DNA from: Pelotomaculum isophthalicicum JI
Lineage (GTDB): Bacteria; Bacillota; Desulfotomaculia; Desulfotomaculales; Pelotomaculaceae
Length of the DNA stretch: 64,000 bases
Assembly: GCF_029478095.1 (NCBI RefSeq)
Contig: NZ_JAKOAV010000018.1
Coordinates: 1-64,000, forward strand
Direction: 5' to 3'
Shown: one piece after another, positions 9,100 through 17,404 of the stretch
Layout: each line of letters starts with the position of its first letter
Position numbering within the stretch: position 1 is the first letter of the stretch
The notes under the pieces: generated by a model
Seen by the model: only the letters and a program-made list of their open reading frames with translations
Told to the model about the DNA's origin: nothing
Database searches by the model: none
Program-made: the position numbers and the translations under genes

Positions 9100-9154
9100 T
9101 TTTATTCTCCTCCCATTACATAAATACTCACAGCTTCATTGTGGTCTTTATCTC

Positions 9155-10383
9155 CTACGCTTCCGTTAAGTACTTTTTCATGTCGGCATCCCATTTTTCC
9201 ACATTTTCACCTGTAGCCCACTGGTTTAAAATGATTCTTTCGCTTTCATCAACGTCAATTGATAGATCAGGTATATCAACGCCTTTTTCCGGGTTCAAAA
9301 ATACCATTAATTTATTTGGCGTTAAAACTGCTAACAAGTCCTTTTCCGGAGAAGACACGGCGTCTTTAGCGTCCGGATATTTTTGTTTTATTTCCTCCCA
9401 TCCTTTACATAATGAATCATAAGAGGTTATAGATTCAGGCAAGGGAAGGGACAATTTTATAGGTTCTTTAACCCTCGTGCCGCTGGAACCATTGCCGGAA
9501 TGACTCCGGGAAACGTTCAGCGGCGCTATAGCTTCCCACTTTCCGCCAATCCTTTGCAAACCGATATTATCTTTATCAATAACTTCTTTTTCTTCGATAA
9601 AACCAACCTCACCCTGGTTTGTCTTATTATATTTCTTGGCATAACTCTCAATTAACTCTGATGCGTTGGCCGGCAGCAAGTCCATAATTTGTTTGTTTTT
9701 ATTTAGACCGCGTCCCTCTGATGTCTGAAGGTTTCCTATTTTGTATAAATCAATGCCGTATCCGCTAATACGCATAGTTCCCCCGGTGTCATAATAATAA
9801 TTGCTTTTTATACAAGCGTAATTGTTGCCGGCGTATAAAAGTTCTTCATACACCCGCTGATGCTTGATATCCCAATCAGTATAGCCGTCTTTTTCAGATA
9901 AAGGCCTCTTGAATGTTTCATTAGTATATAACGGTTTAGCTTTTGTGTCTGCGTTATGTGAGACAAACATAACCAAATTATGGTGATAATCGAGTTCGTT
10001 ATTATAATATTTCTTCTTATCCTCTTCAATCGCGCCAAAATGGTACTCGTTGCTCTCTATCTTCCAGAAATTACTTCCATAGGGTGTCAGGATGAGGCCT
10101 GGTTTTTCTAAATAAGTTAGACTTGTTCCTTTTGGTGAAATCCAAAGAGTCCTATAGTTGACTAATTGAGTTCCATATATATTCTTTATATATTCTTTTG
10201 GTCTACGGTTTTTGCTAAACCGAGCAAAAGACCCGAGTTTATTTTTTCTCTAGTTGATGTCTGCTCTATTGATTGCTCGGCATTAGCGGCAGGGGCTTTG
10301 CCGTCTTTGGAACCGGTACATCCTGATAAGAAGATCCCGGCAGCAATCAATATAAAACCAATAAATATTGCCTTCAATTTCAT
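9155..10383 (-). pseudogene. Lipoprotein of unknown function, frameshifted
   Basis: The ATG at 10383 (GGGGG upstream) starts a lipoprotein signal (MKLKAIFIGFILIAAGIFLSGC, lipobox LSGC) that runs only 65 codons. A -1 shift joins it to a second open frame that continues without a stop from about 10245 to 9155 (RPKEYIKNIYG..., ending DADMKKYLTEA). A run of six T on the plus strand at about 10245-10250 is the likeliest indel site. Joined, the product would be about 400 residues, exported and lipid-anchored. I recognise no domain. It may be a true frameshift or a sequencing error. Confidence 0.6.
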
Positions 10384-10422
10384 ATTACAAATCCCCCATA
10401 ATAACCGGCAAATTTTCTACCT

Positions 10423-11100
10423 TTAATAATAACGGCATTTTTCTTTTCTGCAGCCGTGCGGATGCCGGTCGCTATCACTACAGATCAACTTCCCGTTGCA
10501 ATGCAGGGTTATTTTTAGATATTCTCTCACGAGTTTACAGCTTAAAGTCAAAGCTGTTCGAACAAAATTTTTGCAGCAACATGGGCCGGTTTGATTCGCT
10601 ATGGCTTCGATAACTTGGGACACAACAATCATGGTAGTGGCAGTTTCCTTATCTTTTGGACAGGATGCGCCTAGAATAACGCTGAAGCATGCTCCAATAG
10701 CAGGAGCTATGCCGCAAATACCAGTCAAGCCGCAATAGGCCCCTATAGCCTGTTTTCTTGTTCGAGTCAGAGCTTCAGCAATTTGAATGTCAGTAATTTT
10801 AATTTCTCCGCTGTTTTTAATTGCTGCTAAAAGAGCTCCCGCAGCAATCAATGCATGTTCACAGCCCAACATGGGTATGTGCGCTGATTTCATCATTATT
10901 TCGGCAATTTCCAATGGATCAGTACCCTGTGCCATGAGAGCCAAATTCAATATTTTTTCAAAAGAATTTTTTCCATGACACTCGTCACAGACATAATGGC
11001 CGTTTGGACAGCAAACGTGGCCAATTTCTTTTTGCCCGCAACATATGCAAGAAAACTCTCTGCCAGATTCCAGGTAGTCAAGTTTATTTCCACAAATCAA
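10423..11100 (-). CDS. DUF5714 domain protein
   Basis: At least 225 residues, Cys-rich. The N-terminus has CxxC pairs (LICG, CICCG, HVCCPNGHYVCDECHG), followed by a helical core with GCEHALIAAGALLAA and a Gly/Cys-rich AYCGLTGICGIAPAIGACFSVI, and a C-terminal TGPCCCKNFVRTAL. This is the DUF5714 pattern, function unknown. The frame offers only TTG at 11100, between the two cysteines of the first CxxC. Its natural start should lie a few codons further up, where no ATG/GTG/TTG exists before a stop, so the 5' end may be damaged or use a rare start. A 7-2-7 inverted repeat lies at 11124-11139, just upstream. Confidence 0.65.
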   Translation of the reverse strand: MICGNKLDYLESGREFSCICCGQKEIGHVCCPNGHYVCDECHGKNSFEKILNLALMAQGTDPLEIAEIMMKSAHIPMLGCEHALIAAGALLAAIKNSGEIKITDIQIAEALTRTRKQAIGAYCGLTGICGIAPAIGACFSVILGASCPKDKETATTMIVVSQVIEAIANQTGPCCCKNFVRTALTLSCKLVREYLKITLHCNGKLICSDSDRHPHGCRKEKCRYY

Positions 11101-11207
11101 GCAGTTTTCTAGAATATTTTCCTGGTGTTGACCAACACCTTCTTGAGATGGACCTCAGCAGCCTGTCCCATGTGGCTTTAACAAGTCCAGCATACTATTT
11201 GCCTCAT

Positions 11208-11591
11208 TTATTCTTTAAGGGCCTGTATAATCTCCTCAGGCAACCGCTTTGGTTTCATTCCCGGTCCCACACATGCCAATTTCACTTTACCATCTACGAG
11301 CAGTTTTCCGTCATTGACCCGCAGCACCTGATGGGCAAAGGTAAGAGAGGATTTTTTAATTTCCAGCACGGCTGTTTCCACTCTAAGCAAATCGTCATGC
11401 AAAGCCGGGGCGCGGTAATCAATCTCCAGATGCACAACTGGAAAAACGAAACCTTGACAGGCCATTTCCTTTACCGAAAATCCCCGGTCACGAAGGTATT
11501 CGGTCCTCCCCCTTTCGAAGTACTTCAGATAATTTGAGTAATAAACCACCCCGCCCGCGTCAGTGTCTTCGTAATAAACCCTTATTTCCAT
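11208..11591 (-). CDS. Acyl-CoA thioesterase, YbgC/4HBT family
   Basis: 127 residues, a single hot-dog fold. The active-site signature YYEDTDAGGVVYYSNYLKYFERGRTEYLR (catalytic Asp in DTDAGG) identifies the YbgC/4-hydroxybenzoyl-CoA thioesterase group, which hydrolyses short acyl-CoA thioesters. ATG at 11591 is chosen because GGAGGG lies 8 bases upstream; an earlier start at 11609 has none. The next gene downstream on the strand is DUF5714 with no clear link. Confidence 0.88.
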   Translation of the reverse strand: MEIRVYYEDTDAGGVVYYSNYLKYFERGRTEYLRDRGFSVKEMACQGFVFPVVHLEIDYRAPALHDDLLRVETAVLEIKKSSLTFAHQVLRVNDGKLLVDGKVKLACVGPGMKPKRLPEEIIQALKE

Positions 11592-11818
11592 ATGAATACC
11601 CTCCGGCAAATATTAATCCACCGGGCATGACCCGGCAAAAATTGTTCCCGTTATTGTTTCGTTTCCTAACATGATATGGTTATTATATATGTCAATTTCC
11701 GGTCAGGCAATTCCATCAGCTTTTAGACTCTTAAGGTTATTAGCTACAGGTTACATATAGAACAATCTAATCATACTCTATTTATAAAAAAAACAATAAA
11801 AAAGGAGTGTAAAGCTGC

Positions 11819-13233
11819 TTGACAAAAGTTAAAGTAGGGTTGCGTCCTATTGTTACTAATATAAATTTGCCCACTGTTTTGAAAACAACCATACTTCCGG
11901 GTGATTCAGACGAAAGTTTATTTTTTACAACCCAGGTAGGGGAGATCTTTTTTATAAGAAATGGAGTTATAAAGATTTTTTTAGATATTCGCGAGAAAAT
12001 CCTAAAACTAGGTGTTTCCGCCGGCGGATATGATGAACGCGGATTAATAGGATTAGCGTTTCATCCCGAATTTTATTATTATAGTTTGTTTTATCTTCAT
12101 TATTCCGTAGAAGGAACACAAGGTCCAGGGGCTCTCCCCGGTCCTTTTAGGCCTGACCCGTGTGATCCCGGCACTTTAAACTTAAAGTGGACAAATAGAG
12201 AAATTAACTATGATCATATTGATACAGTTGAAGAATGGGTCTTACAATCAAATGGTCAACCTCGAAAACTTCGGACATTACTTAATTTAAGAAGACCATT
12301 CTTAAATCATAATGGTGTAAATAGCTTAAACTTTTCACCCGAAACAAGAAAACTTGTTTTAACTACGGGAGATGGCGGATCAGGCTTTGATCCGTTTAAT
12401 TTAAGCCAAGATGATCATGAAATCGCCGGCAAAATAATTGAAATTGATGTGGTTAGGAACACCTTTATCTATAATCCACCTGTGGTTACCCGTTTTGATG
12501 AACTTCCCGGATCTATTCAGGAAACCCTTACAGTGATTGCCAAAGGGGTCCGTAATATGCCAGGTATTTCTTATCAAAGGGTTAATAATTATTATATTAA
12601 ATATGTGGGAAATGTCGGACAGGATTTAGTTAAGTCTATTTTTTCATTCGTTAATTATAAACCAATACCGGTCACTCAGCTTGTTCAAAATTCTTCAGAG
12701 AAATCCGAACTCGACCTGCAAAGATTTATTAACTTTGGATGGAGAGCGTGGGAAGGTGTTCTCCCTTCCTCGATTTTAAGGAAATGCCCTGCCAATCCGG
12801 ATTTAAATGAGAAAGTGGCTGCTTATTATGACGAAGTTGTAAAAACCTCAACGCAACGTCTTAAGCCTTTAATCAGTTATTTTCATGAAGATCCCCGGCC
12901 CGATAAGTTTGCAGGAACCGCGCTTACAGGGGTCCAAACATATATGGGAAATAGTATCCCCGGTTTAATGGGGAGTGTTGTTTTTACCGATCTTGCCCGA
13001 CGTAATGGGTCTGAACCTCGAGCCAGAGGAGTTTAGCTTATTCCAGGGCAAGAACAAATTGCGAACTTAATGATTTTAGCGTTATTGAAACCGATTATAA
13101 CTTCGGGCCTCAATCAGCTTACTATGTTAGCTTGGGAACGAATCTAGATCAATCCAGACTATTATTAGGAGTTTATGGCTCTATCAAAGTGGTTGATTTC
13201 AATCAAGGTACTATTTTTGAAATCGTTCCATAA
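11819..13233 (+). pseudogene. PQQ-type glucose/sorbosone dehydrogenase family protein, frameshifted
   Basis: Beta-propeller protein of the glucose/sorbosone dehydrogenase family. A TTG start at 11819 follows AAAGGAG. Family blocks include RGLIGLAFHPEF, NHNGVNSLNFSP, LTTGDGGSGFDPFNLSQD and INFGWRAWEG. The frame stops with TAG at 13036, but the next frame continues the protein without a break (LAYSRARTNCELNDFSVIETDYN... to FNQGTIFEIVP, stop at 13231). One missing base near 13020-13036 explains it. Rejoined it would be about 470 residues, with no secretion signal seen. Such enzymes oxidise sugars or aldehydes using PQQ; substrate unknown. Confidence 0.75.
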
Positions 13234-13248
13234 TCGCTTTGACAAGGT

Positions 13249-13584
13249 TTATTTATATCTACCTTTATACTTTTCTACCGGATATTTCAGGGCATTGGCA
13301 GCAACCTTGCTTTTAATCGCTGTGGCTAAATCTATGCCTGTGACATTTGCCATGCACAAACAGTAAATTACTACATCAGCAAGTTCCTCTCGGACCTTCT
13401 CAATTTTTTTATCGTCCAAGCACCCGTCCGACCACTGGAATATTTCCATTAATTCCGCGGCTTCGATGGCAATAGACATAGATAAGTTTTTGGGGCTGTG
13501 GAACTGCTCCCATTCACGCTCTTTTACAAAGGCAGCCACCAAGTCTTTAATATCTTGTATTGTTGTGTTTTTATCTGAAATCAT
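13249..13584 (-). CDS. MazG-like nucleotide pyrophosphohydrolase
   Basis: 111 residues, one MazG-type all-alpha NTP pyrophosphatase domain. The metal-binding motif E-x-x-E...E-x-x-D is seen as IEAAELMEIFQW and REELADVVIY. The WEQFHSPKNLSMSIAIEAAEL block marks the short iMazG/dCTP-pyrophosphatase-like subgroup. It would hydrolyse non-canonical or excess (d)NTPs to monophosphates, cleaning the nucleotide pool. GGGTGG is upstream. It lies 15 bases downstream of the TatD-like gene and is probably cotranscribed with it. Confidence 0.88.
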   Translation of the reverse strand: MISDKNTTIQDIKDLVAAFVKEREWEQFHSPKNLSMSIAIEAAELMEIFQWSDGCLDDKKIEKVREELADVVIYCLCMANVTGIDLATAIKSKVAANALKYPVEKYKGRYK

Positions 13585-13599
13585 AATTACTAACCACCC

Positions 13600-14340
13600 C
13601 TATGAAAGACCAAAGTCTATTAAATTTTTAAGGTTTGCTGTAGTCGCTTCTTCCACTTCTCCCCTGGTTACTTTCTTAAGTAACGCTACAGCCTCACATA
13701 CATCCACTACGTTCCCAGGCTCATTGGAGTCTGTTTCCAACGCAATTTCATTAAGAGTTAAGGTTTCCACGATGGAGTTAATTGCTGGAAGGTCACGTTT
13801 ATTGATAGCAATTAGAAATCCCCTTTGTCGATACATGAGGGCTTCATCAATTGTACCACTAAAGCCATGCACAATGCCTCTTGGAGGCCGCTCAGCAAAA
13901 TCATCAAATACGTTTAAAATTTCACTGGTAGCTCCACGGTCATGCAATACTAAAAATAGATCGTTATTTATTGCTAAACGCACCTGAGCACGAAAAGCTT
14001 TTATTTGCACTTCCAAAGGAAGAGGCGCCAATTCAGTCCGGAAATCATCAGACATGCAACGAACCGTATCTATTCCCGTCTCGCTGATTGCTGTTACTTT
14101 ACCCCCTTTAATCAATTCTGCAATAGTCTTTTCTGCTTCCGGGTTATAAAGATTTGATCGCCAGGGATGGATGCCGACACACGCCTTAACCTGGCTAAAC
14201 TTTTCGGCTAAAATAACATTTATCCGCGAAGTAGTTACATCCATAGCGGCTGCTAACACAATATCTACTCCGGCATTCTTTGCCCTCTCCAATGAAAGAG
14301 CCGGGTCCTGAGCTAAATGCATATGCACATCAGCTAACAT
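13600..14340 (-). CDS. TatD family hydrolase
   Basis: 246 residues, a metal-dependent TIM-barrel amidohydrolase of the TatD type. Visible metal ligands are DVHMHL (His-x-His), SETGID (Glu), VLHDRGA (His), IVHGFSG (His) and the final ETDSNEP (Asp). TatD proteins act as 3'-5' DNA exonucleases in repair. This member is somewhat divergent (VLHDRG in place of the usual IHxR), so the substrate is not certain. AAGGAGGG precedes the ATG. It forms a two-gene unit with the mazG-like gene. Confidence 0.82.
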   Translation of the reverse strand: MLADVHMHLAQDPALSLERAKNAGVDIVLAAAMDVTTSRINVILAEKFSQVKACVGIHPWRSNLYNPEAEKTIAELIKGGKVTAISETGIDTVRCMSDDFRTELAPLPLEVQIKAFRAQVRLAINNDLFLVLHDRGATSEILNVFDDFAERPPRGIVHGFSGTIDEALMYRQRGFLIAINKRDLPAINSIVETLTLNEIALETDSNEPGNVVDVCEAVALLKKVTRGEVEEATTANLKNLIDFGLS

Positions 14341-14597
14341 AATAATCCCTCCTTTTCAAGTTCAATTATTAAGTCCAATAAATAACTTTAAAATTGTATT
14401 TTCAGAGCGACCTTTTACTACAACGAGATAGCCTAAAACCCATGTTCGCATTATAGACATTTAGCACTATTTCAAACAGACTTAAAACCCTGCTTACCAG
14501 TACGCCAACAATTCATTAGCCGTACTACATGGCATTTTTCACACGCAAACATTTTACCACTATCGGCAAGTTCTGACATCCCCCTCCAATATAGTAA
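14341..14597. other. Intergenic, no feature recognised
   Basis: AT-rich sequence between the TatD-like gene and the recombinase element. I see no open frame with a ribosome site and no remnant of the missing mntH 3' part. The left boundary of the recombinase element, if any, should lie in here. Confidence 0.5.
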
Positions 14598-14664
14598 TTG
14601 GACAAATTAGCACAAGAATAATTATTACCACCCAGTATTAAAGGGTGGCGATTAGTTTGTCCAA
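14598..14664. repeat. Nested inverted repeats over a translation start
   Basis: An outer perfect 9-bp inverted repeat, TTGGACAAA (14598-14606) and TTTGTCCAA (14656-14664), encloses an inner 6-bp repeat, CCACCC (14628-14633) and GGGTGG (14643-14648), with a 9-base loop. GGGTGG is the likely ribosome site and the right outer arm contains the TTG start of the small ORF at 14657. It could mask translation or be a recombinase binding site. Confidence 0.65.
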
Positions 14665-14797
14665 GGAAGACAATCCAAAGCAAAAAGATAAGAAGAAAAA
14701 AGAAATAAAAGTCAATGTAGTCTATAAAGATGGCGGTAAGACTTTTCAAGAGCTTATGGAGGAATTATTAAAGTCGATTGCCAAACAGCCCCATTAA
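14657..14797 (+). CDS. Small charged protein upstream of the recombinase
   Basis: 46 residues, starting TTG with GGGTGG 8 bases upstream. The sequence is very Lys-rich at the front (SKEDNPKQKDKKKKEIKVNV) and then amphipathic (GGKTFQELMEELLKSIAK). It lies 28 bases before the recombinase start. I do not recognise the family; the position suggests an accessory or directionality-type factor of the element, but nothing in the sequence proves it. Confidence 0.5.
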   Translation: MSKEDNPKQKDKKKKEIKVNVVYKDGGKTFQELMEELLKSIAKQPH

Positions 14798-14825
14798 TGC
14801 GTTAAGAACGGCTTGTCCATGAGAT

Positions 14826-16439
14826 ATGACAGAAAGGAGCGAAATTAATACGATGTATGCTCCTGAAGATAGCTACAAATTAATGCAACTGAATAAGGTT
14901 TTTAATGTCGGCATATATGTTAGGCTGTCAAGGGAAGATGAAAAATGCGCCGAGTCTGAAAGCATCGCCAACCAGAAGGAATTCCTTATAAGCCATGTGC
15001 TGGAGCAAGGCTGGAACTTGATTGATATTTTCGCCGACGATGGGTACACGGGGACAAACTTCAGCAGGCCGGGTTTTCAACTACTGATTAAGGCTATAGA
15101 GAGCAAAAAAATTAACCTTGTAATCACCAAAGACCTTTCCAGGCTTGGCAGGGATTATATTGATACGGGTTATTACGTCGAGAGGTATTTTCCCGAAAGA
15201 AATGTTAGGTATATAGCTCTTAATGACGGGGTCGACACCTTTTTAAAAAACAGCAACAACGATATGACCCCTTTTAAATCGGTGATGAATGACCTTTACT
15301 CTAAAGATATTTCCAATAAGGTCAGAACCACGGCAAACCTTAAAAGAAAAAACGGGGAATTTATCGGACCGTTCGCCCCCTACGGGTATTTGAAAGACCC
15401 CGAAAACAAAAACAAACTGGTTGTTGACCCGGCAACTGCCTGGGTGGTCAGGAAAATATATGACATGCTTGTCAACGGAGCCGGGTTGATCCGGATTTCA
15501 ATGGTCTTGAACCAAGAAGGAATACCCTCCCCTGGAGCGTACAAGAGGCAAACCACAAACTACAAAGGACGTGGCGGAGATTTTGACGCGTGGTCGTTTG
15601 AATCAGTTAAATATATACTTACAAACCCCACTTACGCCGGAAACGTTACTCAAAACAGATATACAAAAATCAATCATAAGATCAAAAAATTGAAAAGAGT
15701 TCCAAGGGAAGCTTGGATAACGGTTAACAATACTCACGAGCCGATAATTGACAGCGATACATTTGAGCAGGCGCAGCAAATAATTAGCGTAAGAGACTAT
15801 TCAACAAAATACGCGCCGAAAGGCGGGGCGCATTTACTGTCCGGCATGATTTTTTGCGGAGACTGCGGGAGCCGGATGACTTTTGCCGCAACCAGCGCCG
15901 GAAAATTCTACGTTATTTGCACCCGTTATAAGAATTATAGAAAGTGCGCCAGGCATTCCATACCGGAAAAAGATCTTGAATACAGCGTTATTAATGAATT
16001 GAAAAAAATATCCTCTGATGCAATAGACTTTCAAAAGCTTTATGAAAAAGCGCAAAAGTTAATTAGTACATCGGAAGATGACCCGGTTACCCATGAGGTA
16101 AAAAAGATAGAATCACGTTTAAGTGAAATAAATAAAATAATAAAATGCATATACGAGGATAAGGTTAAGGAAGTAATAACAGAATCGGATTTTCTTAATT
16201 TTACGCAAGACTATAATACGGAACGGGAAAAACTGAACTTCAGACTGTCGAAACTGTTAGATGACAATCACAGAGGACCATCGCAAAAAAAAGATGCCGG
16301 CAATATTATGAATATGGTAAAGGAATTTACTAATTTTAATAATGTCACCAAACCCACGCTGATTAAGCTGATTGACAGAATTGAAGTCTTCGAGCAAAGG
16401 GAAATAACGATAAAATACAGGTTTACGAGTCCTTACTAA
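14826..16439 (+). CDS. Large serine recombinase
   Basis: 537 residues. The N-terminal resolvase catalytic domain (about 28-165) has the nucleophile Ser in GIYVRLSRED and the motifs DDGYTGTNFSRPGFQLL and TKDLSRLGRDY. A recombinase domain follows (about 185-290, GYLKDP...LVVDPATAWVVRKIYDM), then a zinc ribbon (CGDCGSRM...CTRYKNYRKCARH) and a long C-terminal coiled coil from about 425. This is the layout of integrases of mobile elements and of spore-forming excision recombinases. It acts by Ser-linked double-strand cuts at att sites. The gene ends about 15 bases from the point where mntH coding sequence begins, so an att junction lies there. No other element genes except a small upstream ORF are present. 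Confidence 0.93.
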   Translation: MTERSEINTMYAPEDSYKLMQLNKVFNVGIYVRLSREDEKCAESESIANQKEFLISHVLEQGWNLIDIFADDGYTGTNFSRPGFQLLIKAIESKKINLVITKDLSRLGRDYIDTGYYVERYFPERNVRYIALNDGVDTFLKNSNNDMTPFKSVMNDLYSKDISNKVRTTANLKRKNGEFIGPFAPYGYLKDPENKNKLVVDPATAWVVRKIYDMLVNGAGLIRISMVLNQEGIPSPGAYKRQTTNYKGRGGDFDAWSFESVKYILTNPTYAGNVTQNRYTKINHKIKKLKRVPREAWITVNNTHEPIIDSDTFEQAQQIISVRDYSTKYAPKGGAHLLSGMIFCGDCGSRMTFAATSAGKFYVICTRYKNYRKCARHSIPEKDLEYSVINELKKISSDAIDFQKLYEKAQKLISTSEDDPVTHEVKKIESRLSEINKIIKCIYEDKVKEVITESDFLNFTQDYNTEREKLNFRLSKLLDDNHRGPSQKKDAGNIMNMVKEFTNFNNVTKPTLIKLIDRIEVFEQREITIKYRFTSPY

Positions 16440-16454
16440 TTCTGTTCCATTTAA

Positions 16455-16616
16455 GGTATTACGGGGGTCAATATATGCGACACTCACAATAAACGCCGGG
16501 CCAAGGTATCTTAATAATTGCTTAAAACGTTTAAACAATTGTGAACGATCATAGGTCCTGATTCGACCAATTTCATAATCTGTAAATACATTCTCAATTT
16601 CTGCCTCTTCTAGCAA
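16455..16616 (-). pseudogene. NRAMP metal transporter (mntH-like), N-terminal fragment
   Basis: A strong AGGAGG precedes a TTG start at 16616. The first ~53 residues read as the N-terminus of an NRAMP Mn/Fe transporter, ending in LLRYLGPAFIVSVAYIDPRN, where the family has the first transmembrane helix with the metal-binding DPGN. The homology stops abruptly at about 16455-16463, beside the recombinase 3' end, and the frame then runs into recombinase antisense. The remaining ~350 residues are not elsewhere in the window. It is divergent from the mntR-like gene, as expected for a Mn-regulated pair. Confidence 0.8.
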
Positions 16617-16714
16617 AGTTAAACTGCCTCCTTTTTCCCCCAGCTTAAATAATTAGCCGTATCTAATTTTGTTTACTGTGTAAGATATGAAAAATTTAAT
16701 AATGTGGTGAGAAT

Positions 16715-16780
16715 ATGAACGGGTTAAGTGCATATATTTTAAAATACCTGACAGTAAAGTTGGTGTCATATGGACAATAA
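16715..16780 (+). CDS. Possible leader peptide overlapping mntR
   Basis: A 21-codon frame (MNGLSAYILKYLTVKLVSYGQ) with GTGGTGAG before its ATG. It stops at 16780, overlapping the first codons of the mntR-like gene in another frame. That gene has a poor ribosome site of its own, so translational coupling is possible. It may instead be chance. Confidence 0.35.
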   Translation: MNGLSAYILKYLTVKLVSYGQ

Positions 16781-17255
16781 GGAGTTTTTTACCTTTCGCG
16801 AATACATGAAAAAAGATGAGCAAATGCTAACAGCTTCAATGGAAGATTATCTGGAAATGATCTACCGTCTCTCTTTCAATTCAGGTTACACGAGAACACA
16901 TAACTTGGCGGCAGCCCTGAATGTGCAGCCGTCATCCACTACTAAAATGATGAAGAAACTATCTGAGGTTGGTTTAGTGGATTATGAAAAATATGGGATA
17001 ATAACTTTGAGTAATAAAGGTAAAGAGTTTGGAAAAGCACTGCTTAAAAGACATATGATCATAGAAGAGTTTCTGCAATTACTGGGGGTTACGGAAGACA
17101 TATTGGAAGAAACTGAAAAAATAGAGCATACTATCAGTGACAATACATTAGAATGTATAGCAAATTTCGTGGAATTCGTAAAATACAAACCGGAAACAGC
17201 CAAAGAATTAAAGGATTTTGCAAAAGAAAAAAATGCTAAGAAAAAAATTGGATAG
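16770..17255 (+). CDS. DtxR/MntR family metal-dependent regulator
   Basis: 161 residues. Residues 20-85 form the winged helix (SMEDYLEMIYRLSFNSGYTRTHNLAAALNVQPSSTTKMMKKLSEVGLVDYEKYGIITLS), followed by the iron-dependent repressor dimerisation domain (GKALLKRHMIIEEFLQLLGV...EKIEHTISDNTLECIANFVEF) with candidate metal ligands in the E-x-x-x-x-E-H helix. There is no SH3-like C-terminal domain, as in MntR. Metal-loaded protein would repress metal uptake. The divergent neighbour is an mntH fragment, which fits a Mn-sensing role. Start at 16770 is not certain; the ribosome site is weak. Confidence 0.88.
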   Translation: MDNKEFFTFREYMKKDEQMLTASMEDYLEMIYRLSFNSGYTRTHNLAAALNVQPSSTTKMMKKLSEVGLVDYEKYGIITLSNKGKEFGKALLKRHMIIEEFLQLLGVTEDILEETEKIEHTISDNTLECIANFVEFVKYKPETAKELKDFAKEKNAKKKIG

Positions 17256-17268
17256 TACATCCACTAAA

Positions 17269-17300
17269 ATCCTTGCCCTTTTAGCGGCGAGGATTTTTTT
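17269..17300 (+). terminator. Rho-independent terminator after mntR
   Basis: A 9-bp stem (ATCCTTGCC, 17269-17277; GGCGAGGAT, 17286-17294, one G-T pair) followed by seven T residues. Confidence 0.88.
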
Positions 17301-17404
17301 ATGATTAATTTTATTTATTAGAAGCTAGTTTATCATAAAAATAATCTATTTAAATTATAAATTAATTGTATGGTAAGATAATGATAAATTAATCTTTTGA
17401 TTGG

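Noticed and set aside
10240-10260. Programmed -1 frameshift in the lipoprotein gene
   Set aside because: The A-rich run does not form a proper X-XXY-YYZ heptamer in the zero frame, and I see no convincing downstream stimulator. A simple indel is more likely.
16257-16454. Continuation of the mntH fragment frame
   Set aside because: Past about 16455 the translation is antisense to the recombinase C-terminus and shows no transporter homology.
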